DNA of 64,000 nucleotides from Amphiura filiformis (taxonomy: Eukaryota > Echinodermata > Ophiuroidea > Amphilepidida > Amphiuridae): positions 34,907,537 through 34,971,536 of the forward strand of contig NC_092629.1 of the NCBI RefSeq assembly GCF_039555335.1. Reading direction: 5' to 3'. Shown one piece after another: positions 39,445 through 50,700 of the stretch (the first letter of the stretch is position 1; every line of letters starts with the position of its first letter). The notes under the pieces were generated by a model. The model ran no database searches. It saw nothing but the letters and a program-made list of their open reading frames with translations, and had not been told where the DNA came from. Made by a program: the position numbers and the translations under genes.

Positions 39445-40611
39445 TCAATAAACATTATTGATGGATTTCTACTTTTTTCTGTACTTGATCTCAGCCAAGT
39501 GATATCATGTTTTATTCATTGCCTCAGTATTTGTTAATTAGACAATTAAAAATTACTAATTACTTGTTGCTACATTAATAAAGTTCGTTGACCTCTATGT
39601 ATTTAATAGGGATTTAATGTAGGCAACATTCAAAAGGATGCTACGGACAAACGAAACATGATAAAAGGCTCAAATTTCTTAAGCCGACCTTGGTTGTGAT
39701 CCTCTTTACTTCAGTAAACTAAAAACTAGTAAAACATAGACAGTTTGCGACAAATCTGAAAGAGCGCCCTCATGCTCAATTTTGATCCAAAAAGTCCATT
39801 TTTACGAAAACGCTTTGTCGAATTCTCTTTTAACTTTCAAAACTGGATTGTTGAGCTTGTTGTACATCTAGTTACATGCCTCAATCATGAAAATGTGCAT
39901 CTCCAGTGCCAGATAAGGGGTGTTTTAAAGAAATTTATATAAATATTGACAGATTGTTGACCACCCTGTATCTACATAATTGAAGTACTTGATCGCTAAA
40001 AGTTCCATATGGCTAGGTGGGCAATTAAGTTAACTATATTAAACATGTCTCAAAGCTTTACATTATCAATGTACGTCGAGGGTGACACCCTAACTGAATT
40101 AATATTTTCATTCTTATTTTGCTTGTTACACCCTGTATATTATATGGGTCACCCTGTATAATTACTCCCATTGTATGGTTTCTGAAATCGTCTGAGTATA
40201 TGCTCTCAGAATATATACTTTTATTGGGTTCTAATGTAAACTTTTGAAGTTATAGTACCAAACCTGTAAAAGCATGTGATTTATTTGAAAAATACACATG
40301 CAACGTAACTGGTGCCCAACATAAAAAACATGACCATATAGACAATGCGTTGTAATTTCGTTCTGGTGCACCCGAACGAAATTCAAATTTCACGATATCT
40401 TTGCAAAACGAATTAATCTGCAAGAAATATTTTGTACATAAACATTAGGGAGTGTTCATTAATACTTTGGTAGGGGGGGCTGGTCTTCCTCCAATTTTTC
40501 GCTTGAAAACTTTTTTGACCCCCCCTTGATGGACCGCTAAACTTTTTTGACCCCCCTCTTTTGACAGACAAAACTTTTTTGACCCCCACCCCTAACCAAC
40601 ATTATACTTAA

Positions 40612-41653
40612 AGGAGGATTTCGTGATCCTAGCATCCTCTTTTATGACATTTTCAGTAGATATCCACGAAAAAAGCTTATTTCCAAAATTTCAGTTGATT
40701 CCGATTTTGCGTTTGCGAGTTATGCATGATTATGTGTATTACACTGCTCCATAGACAATGTGTAGTAATTTCGGTCCGGTGCACCAGAACGAAATTCAAA
40801 TTTGGCGATATTTTTTGTTGTCTTTCAATGTTTATTAGATTTTTATTATGAGAAAAACAATTATCAACAAATTACAATAATCACAAAAAAAAATTTAAAA
40901 AACAACAGCTTTCATTTGGCGATATTTTTGCTAAACGAAGTAATCTGCAAGAAATATTTGGTACATAAACATTAGCCAGAGGTATCCAGTGGTGTAAAAA
41001 TCTCAACTTTTTTTGGGAAAAGTGGGGGGATGAGGCTGTGGATCATGAAATGCCCCTTTAATAATAGTGTTCTTTCCAGCCAGTGGTGTGATATCTATGT
41101 CACATTTGGCCAAATATGAGATTAATTTGGTCACACGCAAATGTACACAGGTATCAGTTTTGGCCCCCAAATACCGTGGCACCTGGGCCTGTGCCCACTC
41201 TGCCCTGTGGTAAATCTACCTGTGGGCCTATGTGTACAAATTAATTTTGCAATGAGAAATATAGTAAACTGAAGTGTGCAGTTTACGTGCAAAGAAATCC
41301 AATTTATTTGCAATATTTTCTTGATTTAGTTGTATTTTGATTGGTACATAGTATACAAATACAACATGTTTTGAGGGGAAGTAGGCCTAGTCAAAACTAC
41401 TGGTCCCGAGGTGTTGGATGATTTGACTACTTCCCGACGCGTCAGCGGAGGGAAGTAGTCAAATCATCCAACACCTCGGGAACTTAGAACGAAATTACAA
41501 CGCATTGTCTATGGAGCAGTGTAATACACATAATCATGCATAACTCGCAAACGCAAAATCGGAATCAACTGAAATTTTGGGAATAGGCCTTTTTCGTGGA
41601 TATGTATTGAAAAATGTCATAAAAAGAGGATACTAGGATCACGAAATACTCCT
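40612..41653. mobile_element. TTAA-flanked element with about 150-bp inverted arms
   Basis: Between TTAA at 40608-40611 and 41654-41657. Arms contain TTCGTGATCCTAGCATCCTC, CCGATTTTGCGTTTGCGAGT and TGATTATGTGTATTACACTG, and pair over about 150 bp. Nested in the element at 40448-41925. Confidence 0.75.
41405..41480. repeat. Perfect 31-bp hairpin
   Basis: CCCGAGGTGTTGGATGATTT.. (41405-41435) is exactly complementary to 41450-41480, separated by a 14-bp loop that contains GACGCGTC. It lies inside the nested element. Confidence 0.9.
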
Positions 41654-42489
41654 TTAATTAATACATAGATATGTGTACACTAAGTGCCATCATTTTTTCA
41701 AACAAAAGCGCTGAAAATCCAAACTTGCCCATGTTAAAAATGATATAGAGGGTCTCAATGCGCGCGAAGCGCGCAAAAATTTTGGGTTTTAAAGCGGAAA
41801 ACTTTTTTGGCCCCCCCCCCTTTTCTACCACCTAAAACTTTTGGTCCCCCCTCTTTTAAGGTCCAAAACTTTTTGGCCCCCCTCCTTTTACCAGCCCCCC
41901 CACCAAAGTATTTCTGAACACTCCCTTATGTAGCCAGAGGTTTCCAGTGATATAAAAATCTCAACCTTTTTTTGAGAAAAGTGGGGGGATGAGGCTGTGG
42001 ATCACGAAATGCCCCTTTTTTTTAATTGACAAAAATGTGGGGGACTCATCAATCTGTAAAATCTGAAGAGATTATTATTTTCTGACGCATCCCTTATTGA
42101 ATTAACATGATTGATTGGGTACATACCACATAATTCTTGTCGATAATTTCCATGTGTTGGTTGAAAATAACCCTCATATTTAGGCCTAAGATTAAAAATA
42201 AATGTTATTTCAACATGTTTTCACGTGTTTAGATTTTCATGATTCATAAAAAAATGGAAAAAAGCATGATTGAAAATAACTTCCGCCTAGTAACGCCGAA
42301 CAATTTATGTATTCATACGCTAATGAAACGCGAAGTTTTTACTCATAGTCCCACATTTCCCTTTAAAATAATAAAAAACATTAAACATACATCTAAAAAA
42401 CATGATCACGAAAAGGTACAAATATTTGCTCCAGTATTTCACAATTTTTATTTTTGCCCATGAAATATCTGGCACTACATCATGTTAAC

Positions 42490-42610
42490 TTCACCGGAAG
42501 CCGCATCACAATAATATAAATTGGTGGGCAACATGTAAACATGGTGGTGGTGCGATCATTTTCATGACTTTTTGTACAACAAATCAGTCGTGCAAGTAAC
42601 TGATTGCAGT
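42490..42610 (+). promoter_or_regulatory. Possible promoter with ETS-like CCGGAAG site
   Basis: CACCGGAAGCCGC (42493-42505), then a potential noncoding first exon ending GTGCAA|GTAACT. The position would suit the plus-strand gene whose last coding exon is at 43879. Only a motif match; no coding exon ties to it. Confidence 0.2.
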
Positions 42611-43878
42611 TAAACAGAAATGTTTGATATGTCACAGTAACAAGAAGAACGTCTTAGCCGTATACCCGACATATTTATACAATGAGTAAGCTCTTCATGC
42701 TCCTTGAGAATTTAGTTAAGCTTAAAAACATGAAAAAGCTAGTACAGTAGTTAAATTTTAAACAATTACAAAAGCGGATAGGCCTATGCCACAGTCTAGT
42801 AAAAGGACATTAATATAGCGGGTTATAGGGTTAAAGTCATAATGTACGATCTTATATGAATTTGGTTAATTTTTTTCAAACCTGATTTTTTGGCATATTT
42901 GACAATTTGTAATGTTTACACATGTCACAACTTGCACCTAAATGGAATCAGCCAAATTTGTTGTGTTTGTAGGTAAACAGAGCAAAGTTCGACATAAAGT
43001 CATAATTCAAGAAATTACGACTTTTGTCCTCCCATAGAACTGCGTGTTAAACGGCCAAAATAACAAGCAGTGTTTCTTTCACATTACCTTGTTATTTCAG
43101 CTCAAAATGGACAGAAACCATTCCCGATAATTATTACTAGTATTATTTCAGCATTTTTAGTATATATGACAAATTTAAAATTGGAAGGAAATCGTACATT
43201 TAAGTCGTTAAAAAGGAATGGATGGAACAACCCTGACCGAGAGAATGTTCATTATGTTGTTAAAAAATATAGACCACTTGTCTTGATGACATAATAATTG
43301 TTTATCAACAAAGGCGAGGGACTGGTCTATCGATATGCTTGATTGAACGAACCGCTGCACTGGAACTTCAATGTCTTTCTTGTACTATATGAAATCTGGT
43401 GGGCGATTTAAAATGCACATACCCTGAGCAAACTACAATGTGTACGCACACTGCAGGGCATAGGAACGCTGTCAAAGCCTAGGCCTAGGGGCAACCTTGT
43501 GAAATCCCTATAGTATTGGTTTATACAGAGCCTTTCAGTTCCAGTCAATGTTCTCCGCACAGAAAACGCCTAGATTTGATTTTCCTTTTGTAATTGTATT
43601 GCTTACATATTTCCCAGCTTTTCTTGTATAAGTGGACCAAGTCCACATACGATGTGTAATTTTACTGTAAACACATTCTCACTTGGCAATTTGGTACCAC
43701 GTCCTAGACTAGGTCCGAGACTACCTCAATGAGGTGGTCTTTATGTTACATTTCGCGTTTTCATTCAGCATTTGATGTGACTCAATGTAAGATAGAGTCC
43801 ACGTCCTGGTACCAAACAGGCATAGTGAGAACGCTCCCTATATATAGTAATGTGTTTTCTTACCCTTGTTTAACACAG

Positions 43879-44111
43879 GTTGCAACAAAAGAAAGCGAGA
43901 CGATGAGCAAGAAGTTGAAAAAAAGGTTGTCCAAGAAGGCATGTCATGGTGGAACTGTCTAATGCTAGATGTCCCCTATTCAAACACCCGACCACAAGCT
44001 GTACCTGTCCACAGACAAATGCAGCAACAACAGATGTTGTCTACCTCGGCACATGCACAAAACTCACAAGTAGCGATGTCGCCACAGACTGGAGAGGCTC
44101 TCAAAAAGTGA
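43879..44111 (+). CDS. Last coding exon of an unidentified protein
   Basis: The acceptor TTAACACAG (43878) is followed by an open frame entered in phase 1: (x)GT-TGC..., encoding CNKRKRDDEQEVEKKVVQEG, then MSWWNCLMLDVPYSNTRPQA, a Gln-rich MQQQQ segment and a TGA at 44109-44111. KRKR followed by DDE suggests a nuclear-localisation-like motif, and MSWWNCLMLDVPYS looks like a conserved amphipathic or Trp-containing motif, but I do not recognise the family. No upstream in-frame ATG occurs before the acceptor, so 5' exons must lie to the left on the plus strand, head-to-head with the hnRNP L-like gene. A 3' UTR follows with AATATAAAAT near 44245. The CYB5RL-like start codon is 424 bp downstream. 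Confidence 0.6.
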
Positions 44112-44535
44112 GATGTGACATCATCAGATAGAAGACAGTGGACTAGCTAGTATTATGTATGATGAGTGCATTGTATTTAGTAGTTGTTTATTTTTTATAG
44201 TTTGATGAAGCTGGTCTTCACAGATTTTAGAAAACATTTTTTTAATATAAAATCTTTTCATTAATGGGTGTCTGATCAGATTGCAACTTCAACTTGTATA
44301 TTGAACTCTACACATGTAGACTAGTCATTAACCCATTATATGGGTTTGATTTCTTATGGTACAAAAAGCCATCATCACCAGGCCTGTCATCACTCTTTCG
44401 ATCCCAAATCTGTTTTTACTTACCAGTACTCTCTCCCGGCCTAATTTATTTATGTATTCTAACAACTGGATTTGCAAGTAACAATTCTGGCCTGATTTAT
44501 TTAATGTATTCTTATGACTGGATTTGTAAGTAACA

Positions 44536-44727
44536 ATGGAAGATGATGAGGTAGACTTTGAGTGTGACTGCGAGGATTGCATATCACAAAAGCCTACACA
44601 ACCATTGGCTAGCGACTGCTGTGGCAGTGGATGTCAACCCTGTGTGAATGACCTATACGACGCTGACATTAAAGCATGGAAAAAGGCCTGTTTTGGTCGA
44701 CATCATGACACACAAGTTGATCATAAG
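44536..44727 (+). CDS. CYB5RL: CYB5RL-like exon 1 (oxidoreductase-like N-terminus)
   Basis: 64 codons from ATG at 44536 to AAG|GTAATT. The peptide MEDDEVDFECDCEDCISQKP leads into ASDCCGSGCQPCVNDLYDAD, the oxidoreductase-like N-terminal motif (C-C-G-S-G-C-x-P-C). This is the first ATG upstream of the motif in an open frame; an acidic leader of about 15 residues precedes it. Phase 0 out. Confidence 0.93.
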
Positions 44728-47700
44728 GTAATTAACCATAGATTTTTAAATAATTAAACATAGATCTGGGAAAGTTGTGTGTCTATGCCTTCTGAATATG
44801 CTTGAATCATTGAATGTCTGATGTTGGACCAATGTTTTTGACATTTTGGTTGTAGTGAAAAACCAGTACGGTAAGTAAAATACTGCCAAATTATAACCCT
44901 TGAAGGCAAATAACAAGAAAAGTTGACCAAATATGAAGTAAAGATAAGAATTGGTAAAGGCATTGAATTTGTTAAAAGAACTTTAGCAATGGCCAGTATT
45001 TTGAGTGAAAATGAGCTTGATTTTTTTTAAAACGGTTATCACACTAAAAATATTATCTGCGCATTAAATTTCACCCTTGATTGTTCCCATACCAGTACAA
45101 GGTATTCATGTATTAATTCTTCTCAAATCTTTTGAAAATGTTGTTTCCAGGGACCAGAGACCAAAGTGATAGAGACAAATTCCTTCAAATCTTTCCCACT
45201 AGAAGACATCAAATGTGAGTCTTCAGATACTTGGTGCTATAAGTTCAGTATACCAGATAGAGGCAGCTTAAACTTGGATGTTGGACAACACCTAGTTCTC
45301 AGGTAAGGTCAAAGACATAAGATAAGGTACTTCATATTGAGGTCCTTGGTATCATCCAAAGATTCTTTGAGATAAATTATACCAGCCATTTGGATTCTGT
45401 AAGCAAAAATGTGTATCACACCGTAGCCATACTACCATGTCGTTGTTTATAGCACCCAAACAAAACGCATCCTAGGCCTAAAATTTCACAGGGGTTATTA
45501 GAAAAATATGAGCTTTTCACATGATACCAAAATCTGTATTTTGATGGGGTAAAGTAGCGAAGTGATGCTGCCAATTGGGTCATGCACCAATAATGCTTTT
45601 AATAGTTTTAATATAAAATTCCACATTTTGTGTCTTTTGCACTTTGCAGAGCTCAAGTTGAAGGTCGATTTATCACCCGCCAGTATACACCAGTAAGTCC
45701 TTTGAAGGCCAGGGGCTACTTTGATATGCTAATTAAGGTAATTAATAAGTACAGTCCTACACTGTTTTCTTGTTTCTATCCTCTTCGGGCCCTGTGGCCC
45801 ATAAGGCTGCAAGTCTTCTCCTCCAGCCGTCCCTTTCTCTAGCTACTGGCTTGGCTTCGCTCCATGACCTCCACCCTAATTTCTTCCTTTCTTTTTCCAC
45901 TGTCCGCCTCCATGTTGTCTTAGGGCGACCAACTTTCTTTCTGCCTTCTGGAGCCCAGGAAAGTCCTACACTGAGTACATTACAATGTGAGCAGGGTCAG
46001 AATTTCGGCGTGAATCAGAGAATCGATTCTTGCAAAGAAACAGATTTGCATGAATCAAAGTTGATTCCCGCAAACGTTTGTAGTTTACACAGAAGTTGAT
46101 TTGCGAGAATCAAATGATTCCCGCAAATTTATTCTGCAAGAATCAAGTTTGATTCTCGCACTGTGAAACAAAATTCTGACCCTGTGTGAGGGTTCAAATT
46201 GAGAACTTGCCAGTTGGTAAGTGCACTGTGTAAGTTGAATTTTGAGCCATGGTGAGGCACGTATAAAAGTGACATGCATGTGGGGCCAAAACTTTCAACA
46301 AGCGGATCTTTTTTGGGAGAAATGATGTAAAACCATGTACAAGTCTTTCAGAAGCAAATTCTCAAAATTGAGGTCTTTCTTTGCTATCATCCAATAACAT
46401 GACAACAATAATGAGCAAATAAGCTACTTAATATGTACATTTGATGACGACACACAGCATGAGCAATATGTCTTTTCAACCCAATTAAAACCAAAGCATG
46501 AAATAATTTCCCCCAACTCTTCAGCATCATGGACAGTGCAAAGTTCAAATGTGTAAGAGGCATCATTACCACAATGAACTTTTGCACAGTCAAAAACTGA
46601 GAGAGGTACTTTGGCAGATGAAATACATTGAAGCTTAAAAATAAATAAATCTCTTAAGGGATGGGGGTATGAACGTTTTGACAGTATTTATTGTGGGACA
46701 TGAGAGCACATCAGACATATCGAATTGCATTCTGAATACGAAGAATGTCCTTCTGATATCAAATAATTTTGATTTTTTGAAATTCACAATGTAATATACA
46801 CATTTTATGGCAAATGATTAAAAATTGATATTTAACAGTACTCGAAGTAAACTTTATAAATCTGATGATTTATACTTAAAGTGTATGTAGGTGGGATGAA
46901 AAGCCGACGATCAATTGAAGATATGGATTTTTTTCCCAAAACACCAAAAAAAATTAGGTCTTTTTGGGAAAAAAATCCATATCTTCAATATGAAAGGTCA
47001 AAATTTTCAATTGATCATCAGCTTTTCCTTCCAGCTACATACACTTTAAGAATATATCATTAGATTTATAAAATTTATTTCGAGGACTGTTATATATCCA
47101 AAATGTGAAAAATATCAAATTTTAATAATTTGTCATAAAATTTGTATTATATCGTGAATTTCAAAAATGAAAATTATTTGATATTAGAAAGACATTCTTC
47201 GTATTCAGAATGCAATTCGATATGTCTGATGTGCTCTCATGTCCCACAAAAAATGCTGTAGAAACGCTCAAAACACTCATTCCAGAATGTTTTTCACACC
47301 TTTCTCTTTGGGTCAACAATATGTGAATATATTGTCAAAAAATATTGTTCACACATTTCTCTGGCAACATCAAGACTGGCCTTTAAATTCAAGCAGTTTT
47401 GTTTACATATTTTGAGGTGACCGTGACATTGGTTGCTCAAAGTCCACATGATCTCATTTGCTAGCAATTTCCTATATATGATTTCTGAATGGGATTTGAA
47501 AAGGTCTATACTTGCCCCCAACAGCATCTACATATCCAGTTTCATGTAAATTGGTCATTGCTCTGTATAGTAGTAAATGCATGAAAAGTAAATTTGAATG
47601 TTTGTTACGAATGAATGTAGAGGGACGGCTAGATTTAATGAACTGCTAGTCGCAGGTAAATAAACTTGTAGTGTTGTGAACTAGATTTAAATTATCATTT

Positions 47701-50700
47701 GATGTCCAGCACATGAATCTCTTCATTCTTGTTATGTTTTTTTTTTATAGTTGTATAATGATGGCATCATGTCCAAGTATATAAGAGAGTGGAAAGTTGG
47801 TGATATGGTGGAATGGAGAGGTCCATACAGCAGTTATCAATATCAACAAAATAAAGTAAGAAATAGTGATTCCATACCAAAAGAGATTACAGTGTAAATA
47901 TTAAAATGAAAGCACAAAATGTGATGCAGCCCTACCAGAGGTCCCTTTTATTATGGTCTCTGAAAATCAGTATCACCCAAGATTTTCATCTGGGCAGGCT
48001 GGACATTGGTTGACATGTGTTTTTGGCCAGGGTAAAAAGGTAGAGCTAAGTGTGATGAACGCCTGCTTACTAGCCACACATACATGATAACATGACCACA
48101 CAGGGATGTTACTGGATAAGACCAGTTTGGTGATTTTTTACTAAAATGCGGGGACTTCACCCCAAATGGGGACGTCCCCATTTGCAATAATAGGCGTACG
48201 GGGTCCCTCTATTACTGAAAAGGCCAAATATGGCATTATCACAACTGGAGACTTCCTTCAAGTAGGAGTAGGTCCCCGATTGTACACACATTGAAAGCCC
48301 CAGATGTGTGGAATTTTGCACAAAAAAGTCCCCAGTTGGAATTTTTTTTGAATGTGTGTCACCCAGTTGGTCACTCAAGCGGGAGGGGGTGTACACACAC
48401 AGGTGTCTGAAATGGCACACTGCGTTCATTCATTTCAAATTCTTACTTGCTACTTGAGCTAGCGGTGTTTTTTACTAAAATCCGGGGACTTTACCCCAAA
48501 TATGGCATTATCACAACTGGAGACTTCCTTGAGCTAGCGGTGTTTGTGCTCAAATATTGAGAAAAATAAAGCCCACACTCTGACTCAGGGAAATGTATGG
48601 GTTCAATTTGTAAGATCCCAAGGCTCATTGTAATGGGTTTTAGTTGTCCCCGGGGGTACTTAGTACAAATGACCATACGGGGACGTGCTGCTAATATGGG
48701 TAGCATTTTCGGCCTTTTGGTATATCAATGACCCCTTTTCTAAGCCAATTTTGGTATATGAATGGGTCCTTTTTTCAATTTTGCCTCAATCTAGCCAAAA
48801 TTTCAAATTTTCAACAAAAAAATGAGAAAATTTGTAAAAACTAAGACAATTTGGGTTCAATTTGGCCGAGAATTTTGACTTTTGGTATATCAATGGGTCC
48901 AAATTTCTTGAAAAATTGGTATATTTATGGGTCCACTTTCAAATTCTCAGCGGCACGTCCCTACCAAAACCAAATTGAGTACCCCCCCAGGTAGTTGTCC
49001 CCCATGTGCATGATTTTCAATTGATGGCGAGAAACTTACTCAATTCAAGTACCTTGCCGCTACCATCACAGAGGATGCAAGATCAGTGCAAGAAATAAAG
49101 ATCATCTAGATAGTCCTTATAGTTACTTGGCAAATTAACTTTGAATTTCATTGTGCGTATGTAATTTACATCTTTGGCCTTGCTTTCATTTTTTTACTTC
49201 GCTAACTCTGCATCTGGCACAATTGGAGTTAGCAGAGCCAAACACCAACAAAGTGGTCAATTATGAAGAAGATGGATAAATCGATAACTACAATTATGGA
49301 AATATAAAAGTGACCAGTGTTTTTTTACTCATTTCCTATAAAATCAATAAACTTTATGTGAAAAGACCTGAAGGCTTGGGTCTAACAAATCTGGATTCAA
49401 CAGCCTCAAGCATAACACTAGGGTACATCTCCCATGTCGATTGTTGTGCATTAGGCCAAAAAAAAAAAAAGTTTGTTTCCTGTAGCGCGCGCATTTAGTT
49501 TTGACAGCTCATTTTGCGCATTTGATTTTTTTTGCTTAAAAAGGAGAAAAAAAACCCAGAAAATCGCAAAAAAATAATATAAAACACTACTGGAGAAAAC
49601 ATTTGCACATTACATAAACGCGTGTAGTGAAAAAGTACTGGAGAAAACATCACAAATTTTTTTAAATACCTTTTTTAATTTGCAGGTTGAAAGGGGATCA
49701 TAAAATTATTCTTGAATATGAAGAAATATGATTTTTTTGTGGGTGTCGGAGAAACCCACTGTAAATTCCCATTCCAAAAAAAAAAAAAAGTTCATTTCAA
49801 GGCATGGATTTAAAAAATAAATAAAAATAAAAAACGCATTTCGCATTTGACTTTTTAGACCTGCTACAGGAAACAAACATGTGTTTTTTTGGCCTTATAT
49901 ACGGGGACCAAAATAGTATGCTTTCATCATTTATCAAAAGGTTGCAATCAATCCATGATATTGGCATCTCTAAGCATTTCAGCATTGTTTTTGTTTCTTG
50001 GAGGCATTGTCTTTTTTAAAGACATTTCTTGTTGTTTCTATTTTCTAGTATACCCACTTAGTGATGCTAGCAGCAGGGACAGGGATAGCACCAATGCTTC
50101 AGGTCATCCGACATATCGTCCACAACGAAGAAGAAGACACATTTGTACGCTTACTATATTGCTGTCGGACTTACAAAGATCTACTATTACGAGCGGAGAT
50201 CAATCAGCTGACCGCCTTTTGGAATTTTACTGCTTTATACATTCTTAGCAAAGTAAGATATGCATGATAATTCCTTATTTTCAGGGGGAAAACGGCATCA
50301 GTTTCTTTATGAATTTCATGCGCTGGGAAGATTATTTTTACAGTAAATGACACTTTAGATCCTATAATTTTCACTCGATTTGAACAGCGATCACTCAATT
50401 CAACATTTTTATTGCAATAAATACGGTATTTTTCTCAATTTGGCCATTTTAGTGTGAATCTGTATTTATACTGAGATTTTGAGTTTGAATTTTAAACTGG
50501 GTTACCTGAATGGGTGACTCTATATGATATAATATACCACATACATAGATCCTTGTTGTTTGATTGGTTGATACCGTGCAGTGGCGTACCGTGGCCGCCC
50601 CAACCCGGGGGGCTGAAGAAGAAACAATTTTGCCGCCCCTTCCTTAACAGCCCGAAAAGGTTGACCCAATTTTTTTCACGGTCGTTTGAAAAAGTGAAGA

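Larger units (their letters stand above)
40448..41925. mobile_element. Harbinger-type element with another TIR element nested inside
   Basis: 1,478 bp with TIR GGGAGTGTTCATTAATACTT.. / ..AAGTATTTCTGAACACTCCC, flanked by TTA on both sides (40445-40447, 41926-41928). A 3-bp TTA/TAA duplication and GGG ends fit PIF/Harbinger. Subterminal ACTTTTTTGACCCCC runs are repeated on both sides. It interrupts a sequence (..GTACATAAACATTAG | GCCAGAGG..) whose uninterrupted relative is at 40790-41060, inside the element itself. Confidence 0.7.
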
